Assembly: GCA_024638165.1 (NCBI GenBank)
Contig: JAHEKV010000001.1
Location: 1 to 64,000 of the forward strand
Length of the DNA: 64,000 nt
DNA from: Flavobacteriaceae bacterium
GTDB taxonomy: Bacteria; Bacteroidota; Bacteroidia; Flavobacteriales; Flavobacteriaceae
Direction of reading: 5' to 3'
The notes under the pieces were generated by a model that searched no databases, was not told the DNA's origin, and saw only the letters and a program-made list of their open reading frames with translations. Position 1 is the stretch's first letter. Every line of letters starts with the position of its first letter. Shown one piece after another: positions 6,863 through 15,215 of this stretch. The position numbers and the translations under genes are program-made.

Positions 6863-8007
6863 TGGCCAGTTTCTACCTCCATGTCCCTTTTTGTCGACGC
6901 GCTTGTCATTATTGTGATTTTCACTTTTCGACAAAACTCGATTATATCGATCGAATGGTAATTGCGATGACCGAAGAAATGCGTCTCAGAAAAACAGATT
7001 GGCAAGAAGCTACTTTTAATACCCTTTACTTAGGAGGCGGAACCCCCTCGGTACTGAGTAAGCAGCAACTGTTAGTATTGAAAAACGCGGCTTTAGCCCA
7101 TTATTCTTTTACCTCTGATTTTGAATTTACCTTGGAGGTAAACCCAGAAGATGTGAACGAGGATCAAATAATGTCTTGGAAAGAGGCTGGTGTAAATAGA
7201 CTGAGCATTGGTCTTCAGTCTTTTGAAGATCGAGACTTGAAATTGATGAATCGAGCGCACAGCTCAGAAGATTCTTTGCGGTCTCTTCAGTTAGCTGTCA
7301 ATCATTTCGATAGAGTTTCTGTAGATGTTATTTATGGTATCCCAGGACAATCGGATGAATTGCTTCAAAATGGTATAAACAAGGTTGTAGCTATCGGAGC
7401 AACTCACGTTTCTGCCTATGCATTAACTGTGGAGCCCAAGACCGCCCTTGCGAGTTATATTGAAAAGGAATTGATTCCAGATATTGATGAGGAGCAGGCA
7501 GAAAGACAATTTCTTGTCGTTCTCGATACCTTAACCAGTAAAGGGTTTGAGCATTATGAAATTTCAAATTTTGCACTGCCAGGACACTATTCTGTGAATA
7601 ATAGTTCTTACTGGAAGGGTATTTCTTATGTAGGTATAGGTCCCTCTGCGCATGGTTTTGATGGTAAGAGTAGATATTGGAATATCGCCCAGAACCATAA
7701 GTATATGAATGCTATTGAAGGGGGAATATTGAATTTTGAGAGCGAAGAATTAACGATTAAAGATCGCTACAACGAATTCGTGATGACCTCGCTTCGAACC
7801 CAATGGGGGGTTAGTTACCAGGATCTCGAATCTGAATTTGGCACCCCTTATTTGAATTATTTCAAGATGATGATCACTCCATTTTTACTCGATGCACTAT
7901 TGTTTGAGGAGGAGGGAGTAATTAGAGCTACTCGAAAAGGTAAGTTTTTAATTGACGGTATAGCTAGTGAATTATTTATGGTTGAATTAAAGACGAATCG
8001 CACATGA
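6862..8007 (+). CDS. hemW: radical SAM heme chaperone HemW (coproporphyrinogen III oxidase-like)
   Basis: The N-terminus YLHVPFCRRACHYCDFHF carries the radical SAM CxxxCxxC cluster as C11, C15 and C18, with the HVPFC lead-in of the HemN/HemW family. The protein has 381 residues and lacks the longer N-terminus and extra cysteine of true HemN, so HemW is the better call: a heme-binding protein that delivers heme to respiratory enzymes. LYLGGGTPS and NRLSIGLQSF are further family motifs, and a HemN C-terminal domain follows about residue 290. It is coupled to ruvC by TAATG and overlaps the next gene by 4 bases. Confidence 0.92.
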   Translation: MASFYLHVPFCRRACHYCDFHFSTKLDYIDRMVIAMTEEMRLRKTDWQEATFNTLYLGGGTPSVLSKQQLLVLKNAALAHYSFTSDFEFTLEVNPEDVNEDQIMSWKEAGVNRLSIGLQSFEDRDLKLMNRAHSSEDSLRSLQLAVNHFDRVSVDVIYGIPGQSDELLQNGINKVVAIGATHVSAYALTVEPKTALASYIEKELIPDIDEEQAERQFLVVLDTLTSKGFEHYEISNFALPGHYSVNNSSYWKGISYVGIGPSAHGFDGKSRYWNIAQNHKYMNAIEGGILNFESEELTIKDRYNEFVMTSLRTQWGVSYQDLESEFGTPYLNYFKMMITPFLLDALLFEEEGVIRATRKGKFLIDGIASELFMVELKTNRT

Positions 8008-8729
8008 TAAGATTGACCATTGAAAAAGTGGAGTATGTATTTGATGAGACGCTTGGTATTGATTTGTCAAGAGCGGTAGGTAGTGGAGTAAACGCCTGGT
8101 ACATCGGGAGTCCTCAGATGGGCCCTTTAGAAGTTGGAGGAGCTGTTTATAGTGTGTCTTCAGGTGCTGCAGTGAATTTTGACCAGATTAATTTCGCTCC
8201 ACATGCCCATGGTACGCATACTGAAACATTTGGGCATATTGATGATAATCAGCTGCTGATTGAGGAATTGAGACTTCCTTTGTTTATACCGTGTAAACTT
8301 ATTCGTCCGAGTTTAGAAACCATAGACGGAGACCAGGTATTAACTGAGGAGGCATTAAATCGCTGCGATTATCAAGGAGTGAAGGCTTTAGTTGTTCGGT
8401 TAAATTCGAGTAAAGAATACCCGGTCAATTACGATCATACGAATTGGCCCTATCTCAGTGAATCGGCTACAAAGCGGCTCGTTGAAGCAGGGGTAGAGCA
8501 TTTAGTGCTTGATGTGCCCTCGATCGACAAGGAAAAGGATCAGGGAGCTCTTTTGTCGCATCGTGCTTTTTGGAAAGGATCAGAATCCACAAGAAGCTCG
8601 GCGACAATCACTGAATTTGCACAGATTCCGGCCGATTTATCTGCCGGTAGTTATTTACTTCAACTACAAGTGGCGCCCATTCTTAGTGATGCTGCGCCAA
8701 GTCGTCCGATTCTATTTAAGCCTCTTTAG
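8004..8729 (+). CDS. cyclase-family metal-dependent hydrolase (kynurenine formamidase-like)
   Basis: This 241-residue protein belongs to the cyclase/arylformamidase family of metal-dependent amide hydrolases. The metal-binding signature appears as the variant PHAHGTHTETFGHI (about residues 66-79), with H67, H72, E74 and H78 as likely ligands; the usual Asp is replaced by Glu. A second conserved segment, HLVLDVPSIDKEKDQG, is near residue 167. Family members hydrolyse N-formylkynurenine, cyclic amides or isatin; which one applies here is not decided by sequence, and no tryptophan-catabolism genes are adjacent. The start overlaps the hemW stop (ATGA). Its last 14 bases overlap the convergent peptidase gene. 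Confidence 0.75.
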   Translation: MIRLTIEKVEYVFDETLGIDLSRAVGSGVNAWYIGSPQMGPLEVGGAVYSVSSGAAVNFDQINFAPHAHGTHTETFGHIDDNQLLIEELRLPLFIPCKLIRPSLETIDGDQVLTEEALNRCDYQGVKALVVRLNSSKEYPVNYDHTNWPYLSESATKRLVEAGVEHLVLDVPSIDKEKDQGALLSHRAFWKGSESTRSSATITEFAQIPADLSAGSYLLQLQVAPILSDAAPSRPILFKPL

Positions 8730-10107
8730 ACAGTTCTGTATAGTACTTGAAGAAATAGGGGATCGTCTCAATTCCCTTGTAGTAATTGAATAGGCCATAA
8801 TGCTCATTCGGAGAATGGATGGCATCGCTATCTAACCCGAATCCCATCAGTACTGACTTTACACCTAAAACAGATTCAAATAAGGCTACGATCGGGATAC
8901 TTCCTCCTCCTCGCTGTGGAACCGGCTTTTTTTGAAACGTTGTCTCTAAGGCTTTTTCTGCTGCTAAATATCCGATACTATCAATAGGAGTAACGTAAGG
9001 TGTGCCCCCGTGATGTGGAGTTACTTTAACCTTAACTCCTACTGGAGCAATAGCCTCGAAATGCTCAGTGAATAGTCGAGTGATTTTATGATGGTCTTGG
9101 TCGGGTACTAGGCGCATGGATATTTTGGCATAGGCTTTAGACGGAAGAACCGTTTTCGCACCTTCACCAATGTATCCACCCCAGATTCCATTTACATCAA
9201 GAGTAGGTCGAATCGAGGCTCTTTCTGTAGTAGAGTACCCCTTTTCTCCATTGACCCCGTCAATTTCAAGATGTTGATTGTACTCTTCTTGATCAAAGGG
9301 TACTTCTGCCATCGCTGAGCGCTCTTCTGCACTGAGTTCAATCACCTTGTCGTAGAACCCAGGAATGGTAATTTTCCCTTGGTCGTCGTGAAGCGATGCG
9401 ATCATCTTGCTTAATGTGTTGATCGGATTCACTACTGCTCCACCATAAACTCCCGAGTGCAGATCGCGGTTAGGTCCTGTTACCTCTACTTCAACATAGC
9501 TTAATCCTCGAAGTCCTGTTTGAATGGAGGGGATGTCTCTACTAATCATCCCTGTATCTGAAATGAGAATGATGTCGCTGCTGAGTCGTTCCTTGTAAGT
9601 TTCTAAAAACTCGCCTAAGCTATCGCTACCCACTTCTTCTTCACCTTCAATCATGAACTTGACGTTACAAGGAAGTTCGTTCTCAGCAACCATAGCTTCA
9701 AACGCCTTCACGTGCATGTAAAACTGACCTTTATCGTCACAGGCGCCACGAGCGTAAATGGCTCCTTCAGGATGTAATGCTGACTTTTTGATCACCGGTT
9801 CGAAGGGTCCAGACTCCCAAAGTTCGATAGGGTCGGGTGGTTGCACATCGTAGTGGCCGTAGACCAGAATGGTCGGAAGGTTCTTGTCAATTATTTTCTC
9901 ACCGTAAACTACAGGATACCCTTTAGTAGCTATCACTTCACTGCTATCACAGCCGGCTTCTTTGAGTTTTTCGGCGGTAAAAGTTGCTGCTTGTAAAACC
10001 GCTTCTTTATAGGCAGGATCTGCACTTACCGAAGGTATTTTTAGTAATTCAATCAGCTCGTTTGTGAAGCGCTCCTTGTGGTTTTCAATGTAGTTATTCA
10101 GATTCAT
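8716..10107 (-). CDS. M20-family dipeptidase/carboxypeptidase
   Basis: This 463-residue zinc peptidase of family M20 resembles the cytosolic non-specific dipeptidase/PepV group. Metal and catalytic motifs are in order: VYGHYDVQPPDP (His/Asp ligands, about residue 86), ARGACDDKGQ (bridging Asp, about 119), EGEEEVGS (catalytic Glu and ligand, about 154), and a C-terminal DAIHSPNEHYGL supplying the last His. The lid/dimerisation domain begins around SGVYGG. There is no signal peptide, so it probably trims dipeptides in the cytoplasm. It is transcribed alone, convergent with and overlapping the cyclase-family gene by 14 bases. No terminator lies between the two. Confidence 0.88.
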   Translation of the reverse strand: MNLNNYIENHKERFTNELIELLKIPSVSADPAYKEAVLQAATFTAEKLKEAGCDSSEVIATKGYPVVYGEKIIDKNLPTILVYGHYDVQPPDPIELWESGPFEPVIKKSALHPEGAIYARGACDDKGQFYMHVKAFEAMVAENELPCNVKFMIEGEEEVGSDSLGEFLETYKERLSSDIILISDTGMISRDIPSIQTGLRGLSYVEVEVTGPNRDLHSGVYGGAVVNPINTLSKMIASLHDDQGKITIPGFYDKVIELSAEERSAMAEVPFDQEEYNQHLEIDGVNGEKGYSTTERASIRPTLDVNGIWGGYIGEGAKTVLPSKAYAKISMRLVPDQDHHKITRLFTEHFEAIAPVGVKVKVTPHHGGTPYVTPIDSIGYLAAEKALETTFQKKPVPQRGGGSIPIVALFESVLGVKSVLMGFGLDSDAIHSPNEHYGLFNYYKGIETIPYFFKYYTELSKEA

Positions 10108-10183
10108 TTTCGAGGTTCTTTAAAGTGGTACTAATTTACGAATAAGAATTTGCAAGAATTTTTAGGATTTTAAAAAATTAGGG

Positions 10184-10191
10184 TATATTTG
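10184..10191 (+). promoter_or_regulatory. -7 element of tRNA-Leu (TATATTTG)
   Basis: An exact TAnnTTTG match ends 24 bases before the mature tRNA 5' end. A weak TTTAG at 10160-10164 is at the correct distance (19 bases) for the -33 element. Confidence 0.55.
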
Positions 10192-10215
10192 CCGTCCTTA
10201 TTGGTGACGCCAATT

Positions 10216-10300
10216 GCGGATGTGATGGAATTGGTAGACATGCTAGACTTAGGATCTAGTGCCGCGAGGCGTGGGGGTTCGACTCCCTTCATCCGCACCA
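10216..10300 (+). tRNA. tRNA-Leu (UAG anticodon), CCA encoded
   Basis: This is an 85-nt class II tRNA. The acceptor stem pairs GCGGATG with CATCCGC. The anticodon stem CTAGA/TCTAG (10243-10247 with 10255-10259) encloses a 7-base loop with anticodon TAG at 10250-10252. A long variable arm forms GCC/GGC, the T arm contains GGTTCGACTC, and CCA is genomically encoded at 10298-10300. Anticodon UAG reads CUN leucine codons. It is a single-gene unit with its own promoter and terminator. Confidence 0.97.
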
Positions 10301-10330
10301 AAAAAAGCCGAGAAATTTCTCGGCTTTTTT
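10301..10330. terminator. bidirectional intrinsic terminator between tRNA-Leu and waaA
   Basis: A perfect 30-base palindrome is centred at 10315/10316, with core GCCGAGAAATTTCTCGGC flanked by A6 and T6. It can end the tRNA transcript on the plus strand and the convergent waaA transcript on the minus strand. Confidence 0.88.
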
Positions 10331-10342
10331 TATGCTTATTGG

Positions 10343-11566
10343 TTACAAGAATTTGCTGATCTCCTGGTAAACTTTATCACTGGCCCCTAAGTTTTGCTCA
10401 ATGAACTTTCTGTTTGCTTCTCCTTGAGATTGCAGTGCTCGAGCTTGTTTTGCTAGTGTTTGGATATAAATGTCGAGATCGCTTGATTGATTAATCGCTA
10501 TTACTCCACCTGCTTTAATCATTTGTACCACCTCAGGGAACTGATGGTAGTTGGGCCCGATCAAAACGGGTATACCGTAAACGGCAGCTTCGGGAACATT
10601 GTGAAGTCCTGTTTTAAATCCACCTCCAATAAAGGCCAGGTCAGCATACCTATAGACCGTACTTAATAAACCTACCGTGTCGAGAATTAGAACTCTGCGG
10701 TCAGATCGAAATTCTGATAGGGTATATCTGTTGACGGGCTCAGAAAACGTTGCGATGGTTTTTTGAGTGGTTATAGCATCTACTTTATGGGGAGCGACAA
10801 TAAAGCATACTTTAGAGTCGTCGAATTCTCGAAGCGACTGGGACAGTAGCTCATGTTCTTCTTTCCATGAGCTGCCAAAAACAACACATCTTCGCCCGGC
10901 AATGAAGGATTCTATCCCATCTAGAGATTTGTTTTCTAGGGCAATCTGTGCGACTCTATCAAAGCGAGTATCCCCGCAATAGTTGACCGGTAACTTCGGA
11001 TAAAAGGAATGTGTCACCGAAATAGATGACTCGTCTTGACATAGAATTTGGTTGAAACTCTCAAGCAATTGCTTACCTAAGCGGTACTTAAATAGCCATT
11101 GTTCTTTATAAAATCTCGCTGCTACCAAATAGGTGGGGCATCCGAATTTTTTTAACTCATTCAGATAGTTCGGCCAAAGTTCATATTTCACGAAGATGGT
11201 AATATCAGGCTTTAACCACTGAACCACTTTGTTAGCCTTTGATTTCGTGTCCCAAGGCAGGTAGAATACGAATTCAACTGGTGCTTTTTTTGCCGCATAT
11301 TCGTAGCCGGAGGGAGAGAAAAAGCTGAGGGCGATTTGCGCTTCAGTTTGTCGTTTCTTGATAGTATTAATAATAGGTAGAGCTTGCTCGTATTCCCCAA
11401 GGGATGCTACATGAATCCAAACGAGCTTTCCTTTTTTAGTGAAATTGGGCAACTGCTTTAAGCTATTTCTTTGCCCTTGGAGTTGTTTGCGAAGTTTTGA
11501 ATTAACTAAAGCAAACAGTGGAGATAAACTGCTAAAAAGGGATACAAGAATCTGATAAATCCACAT
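10343..11566 (-). CDS. waaA: 3-deoxy-D-manno-octulosonic acid (Kdo) transferase
   Basis: WaaA (KdtA) transfers Kdo from CMP-Kdo to the lipid A precursor at the inner membrane, the first step of LPS core assembly. Evidence is an N-terminal hydrophobic anchor (about 1-22), the GT30 signature WIHVASLGEYEQALPII (about 49-65) with the catalytic Glu, then FVKYELWPN, FGSSWKEEH (acceptor-domain loop) and FIGGGFKTGLHNVPEAA, the CMP-Kdo-binding region near residue 315. The 407-residue length is normal. It is a single gene, divergent from the aminotransferase-galE operon, and ends at a shared terminator with tRNA-Leu. It indicates an LPS-bearing outer membrane. Confidence 0.93.
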   Translation of the reverse strand: MWIYQILVSLFSSLSPLFALVNSKLRKQLQGQRNSLKQLPNFTKKGKLVWIHVASLGEYEQALPIINTIKKRQTEAQIALSFFSPSGYEYAAKKAPVEFVFYLPWDTKSKANKVVQWLKPDITIFVKYELWPNYLNELKKFGCPTYLVAARFYKEQWLFKYRLGKQLLESFNQILCQDESSISVTHSFYPKLPVNYCGDTRFDRVAQIALENKSLDGIESFIAGRRCVVFGSSWKEEHELLSQSLREFDDSKVCFIVAPHKVDAITTQKTIATFSEPVNRYTLSEFRSDRRVLILDTVGLLSTVYRYADLAFIGGGFKTGLHNVPEAAVYGIPVLIGPNYHQFPEVVQMIKAGGVIAINQSSDLDIYIQTLAKQARALQSQGEANRKFIEQNLGASDKVYQEISKFL

Positions 11567-11634
11567 GAAATTCTCTCAATTTTCGCTAAGGTACAACCTT
11601 TCGCTTAGGCCTGAATTAGTACCTTTATCACAAA

Positions 11635-11642
11635 TACTTTTG
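11635..11642 (+). promoter_or_regulatory. -7 element of the aminotransferase-galE operon (TACTTTTG)
   Basis: An exact TAnnTTTG match whose last base is only 7 bases before the ATG at 11650, so the transcript would begin at or within a base or two of the start codon (leaderless or nearly so). Confidence 0.5.
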
Positions 11643-11649
11643 TAACCGT

Positions 11650-12810
11650 ATGAAAAAAATTCAGATGGTTGATCTTCAGGCTCAACTAGAACCGATAAAA
11701 TCTGATGTGCTCAATCGATTTGAAACCATTCTTGAAGAAGCTAGTTTCATCAACGGAGGGGCCGTTGCTCAATTTCAGAAAGAACTTGAAACTTACCTTG
11801 GGGTGAAACATGTGATTCCCTGTGCGAACGGAACAGATGCCTTGCAAATCGCAATGATGGGGCTAGGGTTAAAACCAGGGGATGAGGTGATTACTGCTGA
11901 TTTTACATTTGCAGCGACTGTTGAGGTGATTGCTCTACTTGGGCTAACTCCGGTTCTAGTGGATGTTTATGAAGATGATTTTACCATTAATGTAGAAGCC
12001 GTTAGAGCTGCGATTACATCGAAAACCAAAGCAATAGTTCCCGTTCATCTTTTTGGCCAGTGTGCGAATATGGATGAGCTTATGGAGCTATCAAAAGAGC
12101 ACGATTTATTGGTTATTGAGGATAACGCCCAGGCAATAGGTGCAAAATACCATTCTAGGACAGGAGCACGACCGATGGCTGGTACCATAGGCCATGTCGG
12201 AGCCACTTCTTTCTTTCCTTCGAAGAATCTGGGAGCTTATGGTGATGGCGGAGCTTTATTTACGAACGATGATGATCTGGCTCACACCTTGCGAGGTATC
12301 GTAAACCACGGGATGTATCAAAGGTATCATCACGATGTTGTTGGTGTGAATTCTAGATTAGATAGCTTGCAGGCAGCGGTATTAAGTGCAAAACTTCCAC
12401 ACTTAGATGATTACAATCATCGAAGAAAAAATGCTGCTCGGGCTTATAACAAAGCGCTGTCGAAAACTCCATTTGTGAGTTTGCCGGTTACGGTAACCGA
12501 TTGTGGAGGTATTTGCGAGTCATGTACTTGTCACGTATTTCACCAATACACTTTAAAGATTTCTGGAGGTCATCGGGATGCTTTAGCTGCGCATTTAGCC
12601 GAGAAACAAATACCCCATGGAGTTTACTATCCGATTCCTCTGCACAAGCAGAAAGCATATAGCGATCAGCGTTACCGGGAAGAAGATTTTTCAGTGACTA
12701 ATCAAATCTCTGATGAGGTATTGTCGCTTCCGATGCATACCGAACTTACCGATGAGCAGATCGACTATATTACAACCACTATTCACCAATTTTTAAGCAA
12801 CAGAGGATGA
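11650..12810 (+). CDS. DegT/DnrJ/EryC1/StrS-family PLP-dependent sugar aminotransferase
   Basis: This 386-residue fold-type I aminotransferase is of the group that aminates nucleotide-linked keto sugars for surface polysaccharides. PLP-site motifs: CANGTDALQIAMMGLGL (about 56-72), VIEDNAQAIGA (Asp on the pyridine nitrogen) and SFFPSKNLGAYGDGG with the Schiff-base lysine K192. It is followed, with a 4-base overlap, by galE, which supports a role in cell-surface sugar synthesis. An unusual feature is a Cys cluster at residues 285-294 (C285, C289, C292, C294) just before HVFHQYTLK. The exact sugar substrate is not readable. Confidence 0.85.
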   Translation: MKKIQMVDLQAQLEPIKSDVLNRFETILEEASFINGGAVAQFQKELETYLGVKHVIPCANGTDALQIAMMGLGLKPGDEVITADFTFAATVEVIALLGLTPVLVDVYEDDFTINVEAVRAAITSKTKAIVPVHLFGQCANMDELMELSKEHDLLVIEDNAQAIGAKYHSRTGARPMAGTIGHVGATSFFPSKNLGAYGDGGALFTNDDDLAHTLRGIVNHGMYQRYHHDVVGVNSRLDSLQAAVLSAKLPHLDDYNHRRKNAARAYNKALSKTPFVSLPVTVTDCGGICESCTCHVFHQYTLKISGGHRDALAAHLAEKQIPHGVYYPIPLHKQKAYSDQRYREEDFSVTNQISDEVLSLPMHTELTDEQIDYITTTIHQFLSNRG

Positions 12811-13829
12811 AAATTTTAGTTACCGGAGGTTTAGGTTATATTGGTTCACATACTGTGGTGGCCTTATCTGAGGCCGGATATGAGGTGGTTATTGTAGATA
12901 ATCTTTCGAATACCAGAATTGAGGTTTTAGACGGTATTGAATCAATCATCGGTCGTCGTCCTACCTTTTACGAATTAGATTTAAGAAACGAATTGCATGT
13001 AGTCGAACTTTTCGACAAAGAACCGTCTATTGAGGGAGTGATCCATTTTGCTGCTTCAAAAGCGGTGGGGGAAAGCGTTGAAAATCCTTTGTTGTACTAC
13101 GAAAATAATCTCTCGGCTTTCATCTACTTATTGAAGCAATTAGCCGTAAAGCCGAAGTCGCATTTGATTTTTAGCTCGTCATGTACCGTTTATGGGCAGG
13201 CTGATGTGATGCCTATTACCGAAAAGGCGCCTATTAAAGTTGCTGAATCTCCATACGGAAATACGAAACAGATTGGAGAAGAGATTCTCAAAGACACGGT
13301 CAAAGTGAGTTCGGGGTTGGGAGCTATCGCACTTCGCTACTTCAACCCAATTGGGGCGCACGCCTCAGCTAAAATTGGTGAATTGCCACTAGGTGTTCCT
13401 CAGAATCTGGTTCCTTTTATTACTCAAACGGCTGCGGGTCTGCGAAAAGAGCTTGCGGTATTTGGTGATGATTATCCTACATCCGATGGAACTTGTATTC
13501 GAGATTACATTCACGTGGTAGATCTAGCAGAGGCCCACGTGGCCGCACTAACCCGGTTAGTTAAGGGAGAATCTACAAGTGATTACGAGGTTTTTAATCT
13601 CGGAACCGGCAAGGGTAGTTCAGTTTTAGAAGTGATTAAAAGTTTTGAAAAGGTGTCTGGATCCCAATTACCTTACCGAATTGCGGGGAGAAGAGAGGGT
13701 GATGTAATTCAAGCTTTTGCAGATACCGAAAAGGCAAATAGTGTGCTTGGCTGGAAGTCTAAATACAGCTTAGATGATGCGCTAGTTTCTGCCTGGGCCT
13801 GGGAGCGAAAACTCAGAAATTTAGACTAA
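12807..13829 (+). CDS. galE: UDP-glucose 4-epimerase
   Basis: This extended short-chain dehydrogenase of 340 residues interconverts UDP-glucose and UDP-galactose. The NAD-binding motif TGGLGYIGSH is at residues 6-15, the catalytic Ser/Thr region is IFSSSCTVYG, and the YxxxK pair is in SPYGNTKQIGEE. RYFNPIGAH and RDYIHVVDLAEAH are family markers. The start codon overlaps the end of the aminotransferase gene by 4 bases (ATGA), so they are coupled. An epimerase acting on GlcNAc/GalNAc derivatives cannot be excluded. Confidence 0.93.
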   Translation: MKILVTGGLGYIGSHTVVALSEAGYEVVIVDNLSNTRIEVLDGIESIIGRRPTFYELDLRNELHVVELFDKEPSIEGVIHFAASKAVGESVENPLLYYENNLSAFIYLLKQLAVKPKSHLIFSSSCTVYGQADVMPITEKAPIKVAESPYGNTKQIGEEILKDTVKVSSGLGAIALRYFNPIGAHASAKIGELPLGVPQNLVPFITQTAAGLRKELAVFGDDYPTSDGTCIRDYIHVVDLAEAHVAALTRLVKGESTSDYEVFNLGTGKGSSVLEVIKSFEKVSGSQLPYRIAGRREGDVIQAFADTEKANSVLGWKSKYSLDDALVSAWAWERKLRNLD

Positions 13830-13860
13830 CTTCATTCACTAACCTTAACCTTAATACTTC

Positions 13861-15138
13861 ATGAAGAACTGGATTTACCTCGCGCTTATTGCTTTTTCTA
13901 TTCAAGCGGTAAGTGCTCAAAAATATTACTTACAATGCGGCAATGTGTTTGATCCGACCTCAGAAAAATGGCAAAAGGAAAAAACGGTTGTTGTTGAAGG
14001 TAAGCGTATTACAGAAGTCTTGAATGGATTCGTAGATGCGACAGGTGACGATCAGAGTATTGATTTAAAAGAGTCGTGGGTGATGCCAGGGTTTATTGAT
14101 ATGCATGTGCATATTGAGTCAGAATCTAACCCTCGTGCATATCTCAATCGCTTCACTTTAAATGAAGCTGATATTGCATTTAGAGCTGCCGTTTACGCGA
14201 ATAAGACGTTGCTTGCTGGGTTTACTACCGTACGTGATTTAGGGGGTTCGGGAGTGAATATTGCCTTAAAGAATGCTGTTGAAGCCGGGCTTGTAGATGG
14301 TCCTCGTATTTTCACTACAGGAAAAACGATTGGCTCGACTGGTAGTCATGCTGATCCTACTTCTGGCGTACGTAAGGATCTAATGGGTGACCCAGGACCT
14401 GCAGAAGGTATCGTAAATAGCCCCGAAGATGCTCGTAAAGCGGTAAGACAGCGATACAAAGATGGCGCTAACACTATTAAAATCACTGCAACTGGTGGGG
14501 TGTTGAGTACAACAAAAAACGGCAAGAATGCCCACTTCACTATCGAAGAAATCAAAGAGATTGTGAGGACGGCCGAGGATTATGATTTTCTCACGGCAGC
14601 CCATGCCCATGGAGATGAAGGCATGCGCAGAGCAGTAGTTGCTGGTATTCATACTATAGAGCATGGAACCCTTATGAGTGAGGCTACCATGGACCTTATG
14701 ATTAAGCATGGCACTTATTTAGTGCCTACAATCACTGCAGGAAAACAGGTTTCAATCAATGCCGAGATTGAAGGTTACTATCCTCCCATGGTGGCTGCTA
14801 AGGCCAAAGAAATAGGTGGAAAACAATCGCAAGCTACTTTTGCCAAGGCCTATAAGAAAGGGGTTAAAATTGCTTTTGGAACGGATGCGGGTGTTTTTAA
14901 TCACGGGGAAAATGCCAGAGAGTTTTTCTACATGCATGAAGCTGGAATGCCTGTTAAGGAAGCATTGAAGGCAGCTACCCTAGTCAACGCAAGACTTTTA
15001 GGGATGGGAGACGAGTTAGGTCAGATTAAAGAAGGTTTTTTAGCGGATATCGTTGCTACCAAGGAGCATCCAGAAAAGAATGTGTTAGCGTTACAAAACG
15101 TTCATTTCGTAATGAGAGAAGGAAAACACGTTAAATAA
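13861..15138 (+). CDS. exported amidohydrolase (imidazolonepropionase/prolidase-like)
   Basis: This 425-residue metal-dependent hydrolase of the amidohydrolase superfamily begins with a Sec signal peptide (MKNWIYLALIAFSIQAVSAQ), so it acts outside the cytoplasm. Metal-binding motifs run MPGFIDMHVHIE (about 76-87), KITATGG with the bridging-lysine position, AHAHG, TIEHGTLM and AFGTDAGVF (last Asp). This subgroup includes exported peptidases that split Xaa-Pro or Xaa-Arg dipeptides and imidazolonepropionase-like proteins; the substrate is unknown. It lies 31 bases after galE with no clear promoter and may be transcribed with it. It has no C-terminal T9SS domain. Confidence 0.83.
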   Translation: MKNWIYLALIAFSIQAVSAQKYYLQCGNVFDPTSEKWQKEKTVVVEGKRITEVLNGFVDATGDDQSIDLKESWVMPGFIDMHVHIESESNPRAYLNRFTLNEADIAFRAAVYANKTLLAGFTTVRDLGGSGVNIALKNAVEAGLVDGPRIFTTGKTIGSTGSHADPTSGVRKDLMGDPGPAEGIVNSPEDARKAVRQRYKDGANTIKITATGGVLSTTKNGKNAHFTIEEIKEIVRTAEDYDFLTAAHAHGDEGMRRAVVAGIHTIEHGTLMSEATMDLMIKHGTYLVPTITAGKQVSINAEIEGYYPPMVAAKAKEIGGKQSQATFAKAYKKGVKIAFGTDAGVFNHGENAREFFYMHEAGMPVKEALKAATLVNARLLGMGDELGQIKEGFLADIVATKEHPEKNVLALQNVHFVMREGKHVK

Positions 15139-15158
15139 TTTCGAAAAGCCTTAAAATC

Positions 15159-15190
15159 TTCGTGTTAACCCACTAAACATTGTACTTTTG
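15159..15190 (+). promoter_or_regulatory. promoter of sucA-sucB-tatD-ansA
   Basis: TACTTTTG at 15183-15190 matches the -7 consensus exactly. TTCG at 15159-15162, with 20-base spacing, may serve as a weak -33 element. The expected start is about 15197, which leaves a short leader before the ATG at 15216. Confidence 0.5.
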
Positions 15191-15215
15191 TAGGTCGAAA
15201 TAGTTGACTGATTTC

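Noticed and set aside
8509-8793. 94-residue plus-strand frame over the junction of the cyclase and peptidase genes
   Set aside because: It is an alternative frame of two well-supported genes with no motif of its own.
15204-15215. TTG start of sucA four codons upstream
   Set aside because: It would lie only about 7 bases after the expected transcription start, and the ATG at 15216 gives the N-terminus usual for this family.
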